64,000 nucleotides of DNA from Pseudoalteromonas lipolytica (GTDB lineage: Bacteria; Pseudomonadota; Gammaproteobacteria; Enterobacterales; Alteromonadaceae): positions 62,001 through 126,000 of the forward strand of contig NZ_LJTC01000010.1 in assembly GCF_001306915.1 (NCBI RefSeq). Direction: 5' to 3'. Numbering within the stretch: the first letter of the stretch is position 1; every line of letters starts with the position of its first letter. The notes beneath the pieces are model-generated. The model ran no database searches and was not told where the DNA came from. It saw only the letters and a program-made list of their open reading frames with translations. Shown piece by piece: positions 49,398-58,986 of this stretch. A program made the translations under genes and the position numbers.

Positions 49398-51890
49398 TTA
49401 AAGCGTTTCTTTAAATAACTTATAAATACGGCGATATTCATCTAACCAGCTTGATGGTTGTACAAAACCATGCGGCTCAACTGGGAAGATCGCTGTTTCA
49501 AAGTTTTCTTTTTCAAGCTCAATTAAGCGTTGTACTAAGCGAACTGAGTCTTGGAAGAATACATTGTCATCAACCATAGGCGCATTAATTAATAAACGAC
49601 TCTTAAGCCCTTCAGCAAAGTAAATTGGTGAGCTCTTTTCATAGGCAATTGGGTCAACATCTGGGTGGTTTAAGATGTTAGACGTATAAGGACCATTGTA
49701 GTGAGCCCAATCAGTTACCGGACGAAGTGCAGCACCTGCTTTGAATAAATCAGGTTGCGTGAATAGCGCCATAAACGTCATGAAACCACCGTAAGAGCCA
49801 CCATAAGTGCCTACAGCTTGTGTATCTACGTTTGCGTTGTCTGCCATCCAGCTTACGCCGTCTGCTAAATCTTGGATTTCAGGTGTACCCATTTGACGAT
49901 AAATAGCTGTACGCCAATCACGGCCGTAACCTTTTGATGCACGGTAGTCCATGTCCATTACTACGTAGCCTTCTGAAGCCAGTAGTGAGTGGAACATAAA
50001 CTCGCGGAAGTAACCAGACCAACCCATGTGTGAGTTTTGTAGGTAACCAGCACCGTGGTTAAAGATAACTGCTTTACGGTTTTTACCTGTTTCGCCTTCT
50101 TTATAATCAGCTGGGTAATATACTTTTGCGTAAATTGGCTGATCAGTATGGCTTGAAGGCACAGCAACAATCTTAGGTGCAATTAGTTTCTTCGCTAAGA
50201 ACTCATTAGATACTGTATGCGTTAACTGAGTTGCTTGGGTGTTTGCTTTTGCATCAGCAACATAAAGCTCAGGCGGCGACATAATTTTTGAATGAGTTAG
50301 CAATAGTTTGCTTTCATCTGGGCTTAACTGGTAATCAGTCATACCATCAAGGTTGGTTACTTGCTCAGATTCACCGTTTGCAGGGTTTACACGATAGATT
50401 TCGTAAAGACCTGGGTGCTCAACGTTGGCTTTGTAGTAAATCGCTGAGTTATCAGCTGTTAACGTTAAGTTAGAAACAACAAATTGGCCTTTAGTAAGCT
50501 GCGTTGCTTTACCGTTTAAAGGCTTTTTGTAAATGTGGCTGTAACCAGACTCTTCAGATAAGAAGTAAAGCGTGTCTGAGTTGTTCAACCAACCAAAATC
50601 ATTGTATGCATAGTTAACCCACGCATCGTCATGCAGACGGTGTTGTGAAACAAGTTTATTGTTTTGTGTATCAACAGTCGCTAACCAACGGTCTTTGTTG
50701 TCCCATGCTTCTAGCATAAGAGCCACTTGTGAACCATCTGTGTTCCATTGGATTGCACTTTGGTCCCAACCCCAATCCATCATTAAGTTGATGGCACGTG
50801 GTGCTTTTTCAGACTTATAAGTTTTGCCATCACGGGCGTAGTTTTCTTTCTTAACAGCTGCAAGTACGTCTTCATCAAAACCAGGTAAGGTATCGAATGC
50901 AAGCGTTGTTTGCTCGCCTGATTTAAGGTCGATGTAAACAACGTCTGAGCTGATTGGTTTTTCATCAGCAACACGACGGCGTACTTTTTCTGCTTTTACG
51001 CGTGCATCATCGGCAATGTAATTAGGCATGATATCGCCTTCATCGCGCCATGAACGGCTTTCTGTGGTTACTGCAACAAGTGCTTGGCCATTTGGTGAAA
51101 GCTGTACATCTGCTAAACGCTTACCTTTACCTAAATAAAATTGTGCATTAGCAATGCTGTCGTTTTGCTCGTTGATTTGTGCTTTACGCTCTTCACTATC
51201 TTTTTTGTTTTTGTGCGTAAGCGCAATGTAATCAATTAGTTTGTGCTGCTCTTTTGCAATGTAAGTGTCTGGCTCTTGTACACCTTTAGGTGCATCGTCT
51301 AGGTGTAAGTTAACTAATTCAACTTGACGACCCGTTGCTAAATCAACTTTATAAAATGCATTACCTTGGCGATATGCAAGGCTACCATCAGTTAAAAACT
51401 GTGGTTTTGATTGCTGTGCGCTATCGTGAGTGATTTGTGTAATTTGCCCATTGCTTAGGTTTTTAACGAAGATATTACCTTCAAATGCATAAGCCTGTTG
51501 TTTTTTATCTGCCGAGTAAACGGCATTTTTAGCGCCTACAGTGTGTAGTTTGTTTAACGCTAATTGTGATGCAGATTGGCTATTTACCGCTTGAACGTAT
51601 AAATCGCGTAACTCATTGCCTTGTTGCTTTTGTGCATAAACGATGCTGTTAGAATCACCATTCCAGAAAGCACGCTCAGGTTGACGGCCTAACCAATCAG
51701 GGTGAGCCATTGCTTGCTCTAACGTGATTTCAGCTGAACCTGTATCAGCAGGAGTAGCAACTACTGGTGCTACATTGGTAACTTGTTCTTCAGAAGGCGT
51801 TGAGGCGGTTGATTGACAACCTGCTAGCATGAAGCTAGATGCGACTGCGAGAGCCACTAACGTTTTATTAGCAGTGGTTTTGAATTTCAT
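49398..51890 (-). CDS. S9-family serine peptidase lipoprotein (DPP IV / acylaminoacyl-peptidase like)
   Basis: 830 aa. Lipobox MLAGC (Cys25) marks it as an envelope lipoprotein. Residues ~60-560 are an eight-blade WD/DPP-type propeller; the C-terminal alpha/beta hydrolase has the nucleophile in GTYGGSYGGFMT, Asp in APMVDDNVFF and His in VEPHGF. Acts on short peptides in the periplasm or at the surface. Stand-alone, full length. Confidence 0.88.
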   Translation of the reverse strand: MKFKTTANKTLVALAVASSFMLAGCQSTASTPSEEQVTNVAPVVATPADTGSAEITLEQAMAHPDWLGRQPERAFWNGDSNSIVYAQKQQGNELRDLYVQAVNSQSASQLALNKLHTVGAKNAVYSADKKQQAYAFEGNIFVKNLSNGQITQITHDSAQQSKPQFLTDGSLAYRQGNAFYKVDLATGRQVELVNLHLDDAPKGVQEPDTYIAKEQHKLIDYIALTHKNKKDSEERKAQINEQNDSIANAQFYLGKGKRLADVQLSPNGQALVAVTTESRSWRDEGDIMPNYIADDARVKAEKVRRRVADEKPISSDVVYIDLKSGEQTTLAFDTLPGFDEDVLAAVKKENYARDGKTYKSEKAPRAINLMMDWGWDQSAIQWNTDGSQVALMLEAWDNKDRWLATVDTQNNKLVSQHRLHDDAWVNYAYNDFGWLNNSDTLYFLSEESGYSHIYKKPLNGKATQLTKGQFVVSNLTLTADNSAIYYKANVEHPGLYEIYRVNPANGESEQVTNLDGMTDYQLSPDESKLLLTHSKIMSPPELYVADAKANTQATQLTHTVSNEFLAKKLIAPKIVAVPSSHTDQPIYAKVYYPADYKEGETGKNRKAVIFNHGAGYLQNSHMGWSGYFREFMFHSLLASEGYVVMDMDYRASKGYGRDWRTAIYRQMGTPEIQDLADGVSWMADNANVDTQAVGTYGGSYGGFMTFMALFTQPDLFKAGAALRPVTDWAHYNGPYTSNILNHPDVDPIAYEKSSPIYFAEGLKSRLLINAPMVDDNVFFQDSVRLVQRLIELEKENFETAIFPVEPHGFVQPSSWLDEYRRIYKLFKETL

Positions 51891-51995
51891 AGTGCTTCTT
51901 ACGGGTTATTATAATTCGCCCTATTTAAGCAGAAGCACTGATGAAATAGCAATTTTTATAGGATAAACAGCCAAACTTTTCCGTTTAATAACAGC

Positions 51996-53159
51996 TTATT
52001 TTATGCTGATATCAAGCCATACCATACGGTGATCAGATGATGCGTTACGATCTTTAATTAAACGGAACAGTTCAGAGTTTTTCTGTGGCCAAAAAACGCC
52101 ACCATCGTTTATCTCAATACCATAATTTGAAGGTAAAACGTAATCAGCACGAGCCTGCCAATAAGCGGTATAGTTTTTAGCGTAATCTTCTTTATACGAT
52201 TCTTTTGCACCTTTGCTTGTTGGCGTAAAAGAGGTATTCACTAATGGATTTTTTAAAATTTGGTCTGTTGTATTCGGGCGTGCCTTACCTCCTTCTGGCG
52301 CAGCATTTAAGTCACCAACAATAACAAAACGGCTTTTCGCTTTTAAGCCACCTTTTTGACCTTTATCATCGTAAATGTAGTTAGCATTGTTGATGTAATC
52401 TGCAACTAGGCGTACTTCATCGTGGTTACGCTTACCGTTACGGTCTTCGTCACCATCAAAAACAGGCGGCGTTGGGTGCGATGCAAGCAAGTGAAACGTT
52501 TTACCTTTTACATCTATTGGTAAATCCCAAAAAGACTTAGAACTTAGGTGAATTGCTTGCCACTCTTCAGCTGAATACCAGTTTTTACCTGTTTTGGGGT
52601 CGACAGGCATTTGTGCATTTGGCATATCTTTGTATTTGAATGTTTGTAATGTACGCGCTTTATCTAAATCGATTGGGTAGCGCGACAATACTGCCATTGC
52701 ATAATGCCCCTCAAAGAAGCCAAAGCCGTGTGCGTCGCCTTTGTAATGCCCCTTTACACCATCGTTATCTAGGTCGAACTCAGTAGGTAAACCAGTGTTA
52801 ACAGGTGCAATAAAGTAATACGGGTAATCGATGGCAACTTGCTTATTTTGCGATACTTGCAGGTAGTTTTTACGAAATACGTTAATGCCTTTGTCGGCAT
52901 CAATATAATCAAACTCATTGAGTAAAATTACATCAGGTCTTACGCGCTGAATAATTTCGGCAATGTTACGAATTTGCTGGTGGTTACTGGCTAATGCTTT
53001 ACTTAGAGCATCTTTATCTATTGCTTCGCCTTTTTTAGCATAGTTAGTGGCATCCATACTCACATTAAAGGTAGCAACACGTAAATCAGCCGCCGATATA
53101 TTGTTAGCAAAAAGGCCCATGGCCAGTGCTATTGAAGAAGTTAATAAAGCGTTTTTCAT
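51996..53159 (-). CDS. Secreted endonuclease/exonuclease/phosphatase-family protein
   Basis: 387 aa from ATG 53159, which begins a signal peptide (MKNALLTSSIALAMGLFANNISA); upstream in-frame residues lie in the previous gene. EEP-fold motifs: VATFNVSMD, LLNEFDY (metal Glu), FVIVGDLNAAPEG and the terminal SSDHRMVWLDI. Probable periplasmic or extracellular phosphodiesterase or nuclease. The start overlaps the YeiH gene stop by ATGA. Confidence 0.88.
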   Translation of the reverse strand: MKNALLTSSIALAMGLFANNISAADLRVATFNVSMDATNYAKKGEAIDKDALSKALASNHQQIRNIAEIIQRVRPDVILLNEFDYIDADKGINVFRKNYLQVSQNKQVAIDYPYYFIAPVNTGLPTEFDLDNDGVKGHYKGDAHGFGFFEGHYAMAVLSRYPIDLDKARTLQTFKYKDMPNAQMPVDPKTGKNWYSAEEWQAIHLSSKSFWDLPIDVKGKTFHLLASHPTPPVFDGDEDRNGKRNHDEVRLVADYINNANYIYDDKGQKGGLKAKSRFVIVGDLNAAPEGGKARPNTTDQILKNPLVNTSFTPTSKGAKESYKEDYAKNYTAYWQARADYVLPSNYGIEINDGGVFWPQKNSELFRLIKDRNASSDHRMVWLDISIK

Positions 53160-54088
53160 GAAATAAATCCGTCTACTATAAGTAGTAAAATAATACTGGT
53201 GACAATGATCCATAAGATCATCGCCATGATAAAAGGTTTAATGCCCGCTTGTTTTAAGACTGAAATAGATAAACCACTACCAATCAAAAATAAGGTCATT
53301 ACTAACACTTGTTTAGCACCAACATTAAGTGCATGCCACAATGCTTGATATTCAGGAAAGCTTGAATTAATCAGTGCCGCCGCTAAAAAGCCAAATATAA
53401 ACAATGGGATACTGGCTTTTTCGTCTGATTTCCAAAACACACCCGCAATGCTTGTATAAGGGATTATCCACATCGCTCTAGTTAGTTTAATGGTTGTGGC
53501 AATAGCAAGTGCTGATGCGCCATACGCAGCGGAAGCCCCCACTACACTACTGGTGTCGTGAATAGCAAGTGCAGCCCAAACACCGAATTGTTGCTCAGTC
53601 AGGCCAAAGTAATGACCAATCATTGGGAATAACACTAAGCCAAGGGCGTTTAATAAAAACACCACAGCGAGTGATATAGCTACTTCGTGATCTTTTGCCT
53701 TTATAACCGGCGCCATTGCTGCAATGGCGCTACCACCACAAATGGCGGTACCAAAAGAAATAAGTACACCGGTGTTTTTATTTAACTTAAATAACTGAGA
53801 TAAAATTTCACCAAGGCCAATAATAGCGGTAATACTAACAATAGTAAGCACAATAGAGCTGCGACCTACTTCTATAACTTGATTAAAATCAACAGCAAAG
53901 CCTAAGCCAATCACCGCCAACTTTAGCATCCATTTACTTATTTTTTGTGACTGCAAAGCAAATGGGTTGCCTAATATCATGGCAAATAAAGCACCGACGA
54001 CAAGTGCCGTAGCAGAGCCAACAAATGGTAATGCTGATACTAAAAATAGTGCAATAAATAGAAACTGCTTTGGGCGTTCGGCTATCAC
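53156..54088 (-). CDS. YeiH-family (UPF0324) putative sulfate/anion exporter
   Basis: 310 aa with about 10 helices. Hallmarks: LVVGALFAMILGNPF, GTAICGGSAIAAMAPVI and AALAIHDTSSVVGASAAYG. YeiH-type proteins are predicted sulfate exporters. Overlaps neighbours on both sides by 4 bases (ATGA), forming a three-gene unit with DUF2798 and the secreted EEP protein. Confidence 0.88.
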   Translation of the reverse strand: MIAERPKQFLFIALFLVSALPFVGSATALVVGALFAMILGNPFALQSQKISKWMLKLAVIGLGFAVDFNQVIEVGRSSIVLTIVSITAIIGLGEILSQLFKLNKNTGVLISFGTAICGGSAIAAMAPVIKAKDHEVAISLAVVFLLNALGLVLFPMIGHYFGLTEQQFGVWAALAIHDTSSVVGASAAYGASALAIATTIKLTRAMWIIPYTSIAGVFWKSDEKASIPLFIFGFLAAALINSSFPEYQALWHALNVGAKQVLVMTLFLIGSGLSISVLKQAGIKPFIMAMILWIIVTSIILLLIVDGFIS

Positions 54089-54315
54089 AACGGTGCTCTG
54101 ATAAGTTTATTGGTTAGCTTATGCACCACAGGTGCAACAAATATAACAGTAGGAAACGCCACACAAAATGCAAAAGCCCATGCTTTAAGCCAAATGGTTG
54201 CAATGTTATCGATTAAACCAACGTTAAAAATGCTGATCACTAAAGACATAAATCCAGACATAAACAGCGCCATAAAGAACGCAAATACGACTGTTCTTAA
54301 TCGAGGATGTAACAT
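54085..54315 (-). CDS. DUF2798 small membrane protein
   Basis: 76 aa, two helices (~8-31 and ~42-65), with the RLRTVVFAFFMALFMSGFMSL start seen in DUF2798. First gene of the unit with yeiH-like. Function unknown. Confidence 0.82.
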   Translation of the reverse strand: MLHPRLRTVVFAFFMALFMSGFMSLVISIFNVGLIDNIATIWLKAWAFAFCVAFPTVIFVAPVVHKLTNKLIRAPL

Positions 54316-54419
54316 AACGATCTAATATTAATATAAAAATATTAGTCTATAGCAAGATGACCCTGACGCAAGTGCTTTGAGACAAGAGGTACAAAATTAG
54401 CGAAGTTTGCGGGTAATTA

Positions 54420-54444
54420 AAAAGCCGAGATAAACTCGGCTTTT
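54420..54444. terminator. Terminator after purEK
   Basis: AAAAGCCGAG / CTCGGCTTTT with loop ATAAA, 15 bases after the purK stop. Confidence 0.88.
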
Positions 54445-54458
54445 AGAATTTAAACTGA

Positions 54459-55607
54459 TTAGTTTAAAATAAGTTGAGTGCTTGTATCAGCAACTCCTGG
54501 GTAGTCTTGCTCTGGTAGAATTTCAGCCAGTGCCGCTAAACGTTCACCTAATTGGTGAAGGTTATCGGCCGATACATTGATATGACCCATCTTACGACCT
54601 GGTTTAGCCGTTTTACCATACCAGTGACTTGTAACGTCTTGCGTTGCCAGTACTGAGTGTGGGATTGAAGGCTGACCAAGTACGTTGATCATAGCAGTAG
54701 GACGAAGACACGCTGTACTACCTAATGGTAAACCTGCAACAGCGCGCATGTGGTTTTCGAACTGTGAGCAATGTGTACCCTGCTGTGTCCAGTGACCAGA
54801 GTTATGAACGCGTGGCGCAATTTCGTTAACTAATAACGTACCTTGTACATCAAAAAACTCAATTGCTAATACACCCACATAGTCAAGCTCTTGCGCAAGC
54901 TTGTTAAAAGCAAGCTCTGCTTGTTCTTGAATTGCTGCTTTTTCTTTACCAGCAACTGAAAGCGTAAGTACACCATTGGTGTGTTGGTTTTCAGTCAATG
55001 GATAAATAACGGTGTTACCCGCTTTGTCGCGAGCACCAATGATAGATACTTCGCGGTCAAATGGGATCATCTTTTCAGCGATAATAGAATGCGGCGCACT
55101 TTCAGTGCCTGATGCTATGAAATCTGCCATTTCTGACCAGATTTGGTCAATTTGATCATCAGACTTTAAGCGCCATTGCCCTTTACCATCGTAACCCGCT
55201 TGGCAAGTTTTGATCACAAGCGGCTTGCCTAAACGCTCTACAGCAGCAACAAGGTGCGCTTTTTCTGTAATTAATTGGTAAGGCGCGCATTCAACATTTG
55301 TTTTATCAAGTAATGCTTTTTCAAGTGCGCGGTCGCCACCTGTTTTAATTGCCGCTTTACCCGGATAAAACTTATTGCTTTGACAACATAATGTAAGTAC
55401 ATCATCAGGAATGTGTTCAAACTCTGCTGTAATTGCGTCTGCGTTATCAATAGCTTGTTGTAATGTGCTGTTATGAACTTCACCAGTTAATGGATGAATG
55501 ATTTTTTCACTACCCACATCGTAGGCAACAACATTTAAATCAAGCGGTGCACCCGCTAAGCTCATCATGCGAGCTAACTGACCTGCACCTAAAATTAGAA
55601 TATTCAT
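54459..55607 (-). CDS. purK: 5-(carboxyamino)imidazole ribonucleotide synthase PurK
   Basis: 382 aa ATP-grasp enzyme that carboxylates AIR to N5-CAIR in purine synthesis. NILILGAGQLARMMSLAG start, PLVIKTCQAGYDGKGQW, EKMIPFDREVSIIGARD, and EIAPRVHNSGHWTQQG. It follows purE by one base in the usual purEK operon. Confidence 0.95.
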   Translation of the reverse strand: MNILILGAGQLARMMSLAGAPLDLNVVAYDVGSEKIIHPLTGEVHNSTLQQAIDNADAITAEFEHIPDDVLTLCCQSNKFYPGKAAIKTGGDRALEKALLDKTNVECAPYQLITEKAHLVAAVERLGKPLVIKTCQAGYDGKGQWRLKSDDQIDQIWSEMADFIASGTESAPHSIIAEKMIPFDREVSIIGARDKAGNTVIYPLTENQHTNGVLTLSVAGKEKAAIQEQAELAFNKLAQELDYVGVLAIEFFDVQGTLLVNEIAPRVHNSGHWTQQGTHCSQFENHMRAVAGLPLGSTACLRPTAMINVLGQPSIPHSVLATQDVTSHWYGKTAKPGRKMGHINVSADNLHQLGERLAALAEILPEQDYPGVADTSTQLILN

Positions 55608-55608
55608 A

Positions 55609-56091
55609 TTACTCTGCAGGATTAGGGTTAGCTAAGATAGTGTCTGTTTGTTCTTTACGGAAAGCTTCAACTTTTGCGAAGATTTCAGGCTGTTGGCAAC
55701 CTAAAATTTGTGCCGCTAAAAGGCCAGCATTTGCAGCACCCGCTTCACCGATAGCCAATGTACCGACCGCAACACCTTTAGGCATTTGGCAGATAGATAA
55801 TAACGAATCTACACCATTAAGTGTTTTAGACTTAACTGGCACACCTAAAACTGGCAGTGATGTAAACGCCGCAGCCATACCTGGTAAGTGCGCAGCACCA
55901 CCGGCACCTGCAATAATAATTTTAATGCCGCGATCTGCAGCTGAGCTTGCATAGTCAGCAAGTAATTGAGGGGTACGGTGAGCAGAAACAACTTTAGTTT
56001 CGTATTCAATGCCGAATTTTTCTAGCATTAACGCCGCATGTTCCATCGTTGGCCAGTCTGATTTGGAACCCATAATAATGCCAACAGTCAT
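55609..56091 (-). CDS. purE: N5-CAIR mutase PurE
   Basis: 160 aa; converts N5-CAIR to [26 protein letters not shown] and [15 protein letters not shown] motifs. First gene of purEK; a MITE-like element ends 65 bases upstream of its start. Confidence 0.95.
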   Translation of the reverse strand: MTVGIIMGSKSDWPTMEHAALMLEKFGIEYETKVVSAHRTPQLLADYASSAADRGIKIIIAGAGGAAHLPGMAAAFTSLPVLGVPVKSKTLNGVDSLLSICQMPKGVAVGTLAIGEAGAANAGLLAAQILGCQQPEIFAKVEAFRKEQTDTILANPNPAE

Positions 56092-56156
56092 AAATACACC
56101 TCAGTTAAATAGTTTTCTAAAAAGCGGACTTTTGTCCTTATTTTGTGGCGGTATTA

Positions 56157-56421
56157 TATACCCAAACCACATCAAGATGCGAGTTTCAGTTGGAATTAAA
56201 AGCGATTTAGGCAAGGCATTGATTGCAAATAATAGTGGTTCTATTGTTAAAATCGATAACGCAGTATAAATCGCTTTTAAACCAACCCGTTGGGCGCTTC
56301 ACAGGCACTCACTCTCATCGTTGTTACTTCTTAAAAGGGACTGCCATTTCTACAAAGTAACGCCTTGATATTAAGCACCTGTGAAACGCTGAATTCTGTA
56401 TCTTGATGTGGTTTGGGTATA
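56157..56421. mobile_element. MITE-like inverted-repeat element upstream of purE
   Basis: 265 bp bounded by perfect 22-bp terminal inverted repeats (TATACCCAAACCACATCAAG continuing AT at 56157-56178, complement at 56400-56421). Inside are further nested inverted repeats: TTAAAAGCGATTTA / TAAATCGCTTTTAA (56196-56209 and 56267-56280), a degenerate pair around TTCACAGG / CCTGTGAA, and GTTACTT / AAGTAAC. The whole could fold into a multi-stem structure. It encodes no transposase. A degenerate copy of one end (TCACATCAAGATACGA) follows at 56431-56446. A TATAAT on the reverse strand spans the purE-side end (56153-56158). Confidence 0.75.
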
Positions 56422-56460
56422 TCCCCTAACTCACATCAAGATACGACTCTAGAAGCACAA

Positions 56461-56485
56461 AAAAGCCATGACATGCATGGCTTTT
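56461..56485. terminator. Terminator of ybiT
   Basis: AAAAGCCATG / CATGGCTTTT with loop ACATG, 17 bases past the ybiT stop codon. Confidence 0.85.
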
Positions 56486-56502
56486 AATCACTCATCAACT
56501 AA

Positions 56503-58089
56503 TTAAGCTTCTTTGCTTGCTAGGTACTCAGTGTATGTACCTTTAAAGTCGATAACTTTGCCGTCTTTGATTTCCCAAATACGGTTAGCTAGTGATGATA
56601 CAAATTGTCTATCGTGTGATACGAACAATAATGTCCCTTCGTATGCTTCAAGTGCTAAGTTAAGCGCTTCGATAGATTCCATATCCATGTGGTTGGTTGG
56701 CTCATCCATTAATAAGATGTTTGGTTTATGCATCATAATTTTGCCAAACAGCATACGGCCTTGCTCACCGCCTGAAATCACTTTTACTGACTTTTTGATA
56801 TCGTTTTGTGAAAACAGCATACGACCTAAGAAACTACGAACAACTTGCTCGTCGTCACCTTCTTGTTGCCATTGTTCCATCCACTGGAATAAGTTCATGT
56901 CTTGTTCGAACTCGTCAGCATGGTCTTGTGCGTAGTAACCGATATTAGCGTTATCAGACCATTTAAATTCACCTTGTTTTGGTGCTAAACGACCAGCAAG
57001 GGTATTTAATAGTGTGGTTTTACCAACACCGTTCTCACCGATAATTGCAATGCGCTCGCCTACTTCAACTAGGCCTTCAAGGCCAGTGAATAGTGTTTCT
57101 TCAAAGCCTTGCGTTAAATTTGTTAGCTCTAAGGCATTACGGAATAACTGCTTTTCTTGCTCAAAACGAATAAACGGGCTTTGACGAGAAGATGCTTTAA
57201 CTTCTTCAAGCTGAATTTTATCAATTTGTTTAGCACGTGATGTGGCTTGCTTTGCTTTTGAAGCGTTCGCAGAGAAGCGCGATACGAACTGTTGAAGTTC
57301 GGCAATTTGGCTTTTCTTCTTGGCATTTTCGCTTAGTAGACGCTCACGAGCTTGCGTTGCAGCAAACATGTACTCATCGTAATTACCTGGGTAAATACGA
57401 AGCTCACCGTAATCGATGTCGGCCATGTGTGTACAAACTGAGTTTAAGAAGTGACGGTCGTGCGAAATGATGATCATGGTACAGTCGCGCTGGTTTAACA
57501 CGTCTTCTAACCATTTGATGGTGTAAATATCCAAGTTATTGGTAGGCTCATCCAGAAGCATGATATCTGGATCAGAGAACAGCACTTGTGCAAGTAACAC
57601 TCGTAGTTTAAAACCCGGTGCGATTTCAGACATAGGGCCGTAGTGTTGCTCTGTGCCAATACCTACACCAATTAGTAACTCACCCGCTTTTGCTTCTGCT
57701 GAGTAACCATCCATTTCGGCAAACTCAGTTTCTAGGTCTGCTACACGCATACCGTCTTCTTCGCTCATCTCAGGTAAGCTGTAAATACGGTCACGCTCTT
57801 TTTTTACTTCCCACAGCTCTTTATGACCCATGATTACTGTGTCGATTACAGAAAACTCTTCGTAAGCAAACTGGTCTTGGTTTAGTTTAGCAATACGCTC
57901 GTTTGGATCTGTGCTAACATTGCCTGAAGATGGCTCTAGTTCACCACTTAGGATTTTCATGAAGGTTGATTTACCACAGCCATTCGCACCGATTAAACCG
58001 TAACGGTTACCATCGCCAAATTTTGCTGAAATATTTTCGAATAAAGGTTTAGCACCAAATTGCATGGTGATATTAGCTGTACTAATGAT
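56503..58089 (-). CDS. ybiT: ABC-F ATPase YbiT
   Basis: 520 aa from ATG 58065, about 528 aa if started upstream. Nearly colinear with E. coli YbiT ([34 protein letters not shown] aligned stretchwise; [18 protein letters not shown] linker; [13 protein letters not shown]). E. coli YbiT has MLVSSNVT before MQFG; here the homologous octet reads I-I-S-T-A-N-I-T with no ATG/GTG/TTG, yet a strong GGAGG lies 8 bases before the ATC at 58089 and nothing like an SD before ATG 58065. I therefore propose initiation at ATC 58089 or ATT 58086. ABC-F proteins act on ribosome E-site. Confidence 0.9.
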   Translation of the reverse strand: MISTANITMQFGAKPLFENISAKFGDGNRYGLIGANGCGKSTFMKILSGELEPSSGNVSTDPNERIAKLNQDQFAYEEFSVIDTVIMGHKELWEVKKERDRIYSLPEMSEEDGMRVADLETEFAEMDGYSAEAKAGELLIGVGIGTEQHYGPMSEIAPGFKLRVLLAQVLFSDPDIMLLDEPTNNLDIYTIKWLEDVLNQRDCTMIIISHDRHFLNSVCTHMADIDYGELRIYPGNYDEYMFAATQARERLLSENAKKKSQIAELQQFVSRFSANASKAKQATSRAKQIDKIQLEEVKASSRQSPFIRFEQEKQLFRNALELTNLTQGFEETLFTGLEGLVEVGERIAIIGENGVGKTTLLNTLAGRLAPKQGEFKWSDNANIGYYAQDHADEFEQDMNLFQWMEQWQQEGDDEQVVRSFLGRMLFSQNDIKKSVKVISGGEQGRMLFGKIMMHKPNILLMDEPTNHMDMESIEALNLALEAYEGTLLFVSHDRQFVSSLANRIWEIKDGKVIDFKGTYTEYLASKEA

Positions 58090-58221
58090 AGCGGTACCCT
58101 CCAGCGGGTAAAAAGTAAAACGAAACTGCGGGCAATTTTAAACTAAAGCCGCTTGGCACGCCATGAAAGATTAGTTAAATCAATTCCTCAATTTACAACT
58201 GAAATTGTTAGGTCTACATTT

Positions 58222-58259
58222 AGTGAACACGCTCACTTTTATTAGTGAACGCGCTCACT
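58222..58259. promoter_or_regulatory. Tandem TetR-type operators
   Basis: AGTGAACACGCTCACT (58222-58237) and AGTGAACGCGCTCACT (58244-58259) are near-palindromes repeated exactly 22 bp apart, 34 bases upstream of the TetR gene. Such doublets are classic autoregulatory operators of the family. Confidence 0.75.
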
Positions 58260-58293
58260 TTTAAATTTAACTTTAAAAATTAAGATATTAGCT

Positions 58294-58815
58294 ATGGGTA
58301 ATTACGATAAGACACATCAGCATATTTTAAATGTTGCTTGGCAACTTTTTTCTAAACATGGATTCAATGAAACCTCTACACGGCAAATATCTTCTACTTG
58401 TGGTATTGCAATCGGTACTTTGTTTAAACATTTTGATAGTAAAATTGCGATTTTAGAAGCATGTCTTGATCTAAGGTTTCATGACGTATTAGAACTTGCC
58501 AAAGAAACCGACATTCACCGCCCTCCTCGTCTTAAAATCAATCATTATGCTCAATACTTTTATCAATTTTACTGTTTACATCACCGCTTTTATAAAGTGC
58601 TTTTTAGCCAACGCTTGTTCTGCAAAACCTTTCAACAACAACACATGGAACTAATTCAATCATTAGTATTTGCCGATCAACCCCAATTTAATAAAGTTAA
58701 AGCTGCTATATTACTCGACTGCTATTTTATGACCTTATTGTATGGCTTAGGCGCTGAAACTCCGAATACAAAATTGATGCTGAGAACGCTGAGTCAGAAA
58801 GTGTCTATATTTTAA
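58294..58815 (+). CDS. TetR/AcrR-family transcriptional regulator
   Basis: 173 aa. N-terminal HTH: ILNVAWQLFSKHGFNETSTRQISSTCGIAIGTLFKHFDSK. The C-terminal ligand domain is Phe/Tyr/Cys-rich and unassigned. It probably represses itself through the doublet upstream; the porin gene 171 bases downstream on the same strand is a possible second target though no copy of the operator was seen before it. Confidence 0.9.
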   Translation: MGNYDKTHQHILNVAWQLFSKHGFNETSTRQISSTCGIAIGTLFKHFDSKIAILEACLDLRFHDVLELAKETDIHRPPRLKINHYAQYFYQFYCLHHRFYKVLFSQRLFCKTFQQQHMELIQSLVFADQPQFNKVKAAILLDCYFMTLLYGLGAETPNTKLMLRTLSQKVSIF

Positions 58816-58986
58816 GCTCACTAACTCATTGATAATTCGATATTGTGAACCTAAAGTGAATAATTTTTCCTCAAACAAGGTTTGTTGCATGATAATTTTT
58901 CACTTTTGACCCAATTTTAGCTTTGATAATCTCCGACTCTTAACTAAATTATACCTATTAGGGACAATATTTAATCAAGGTACATT

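Noticed and set aside
56009..56269. 86-codon frame across the purE start and the MITE
   Set aside because: Its text is generated by the repeat element and the complement of purE; no start signal.
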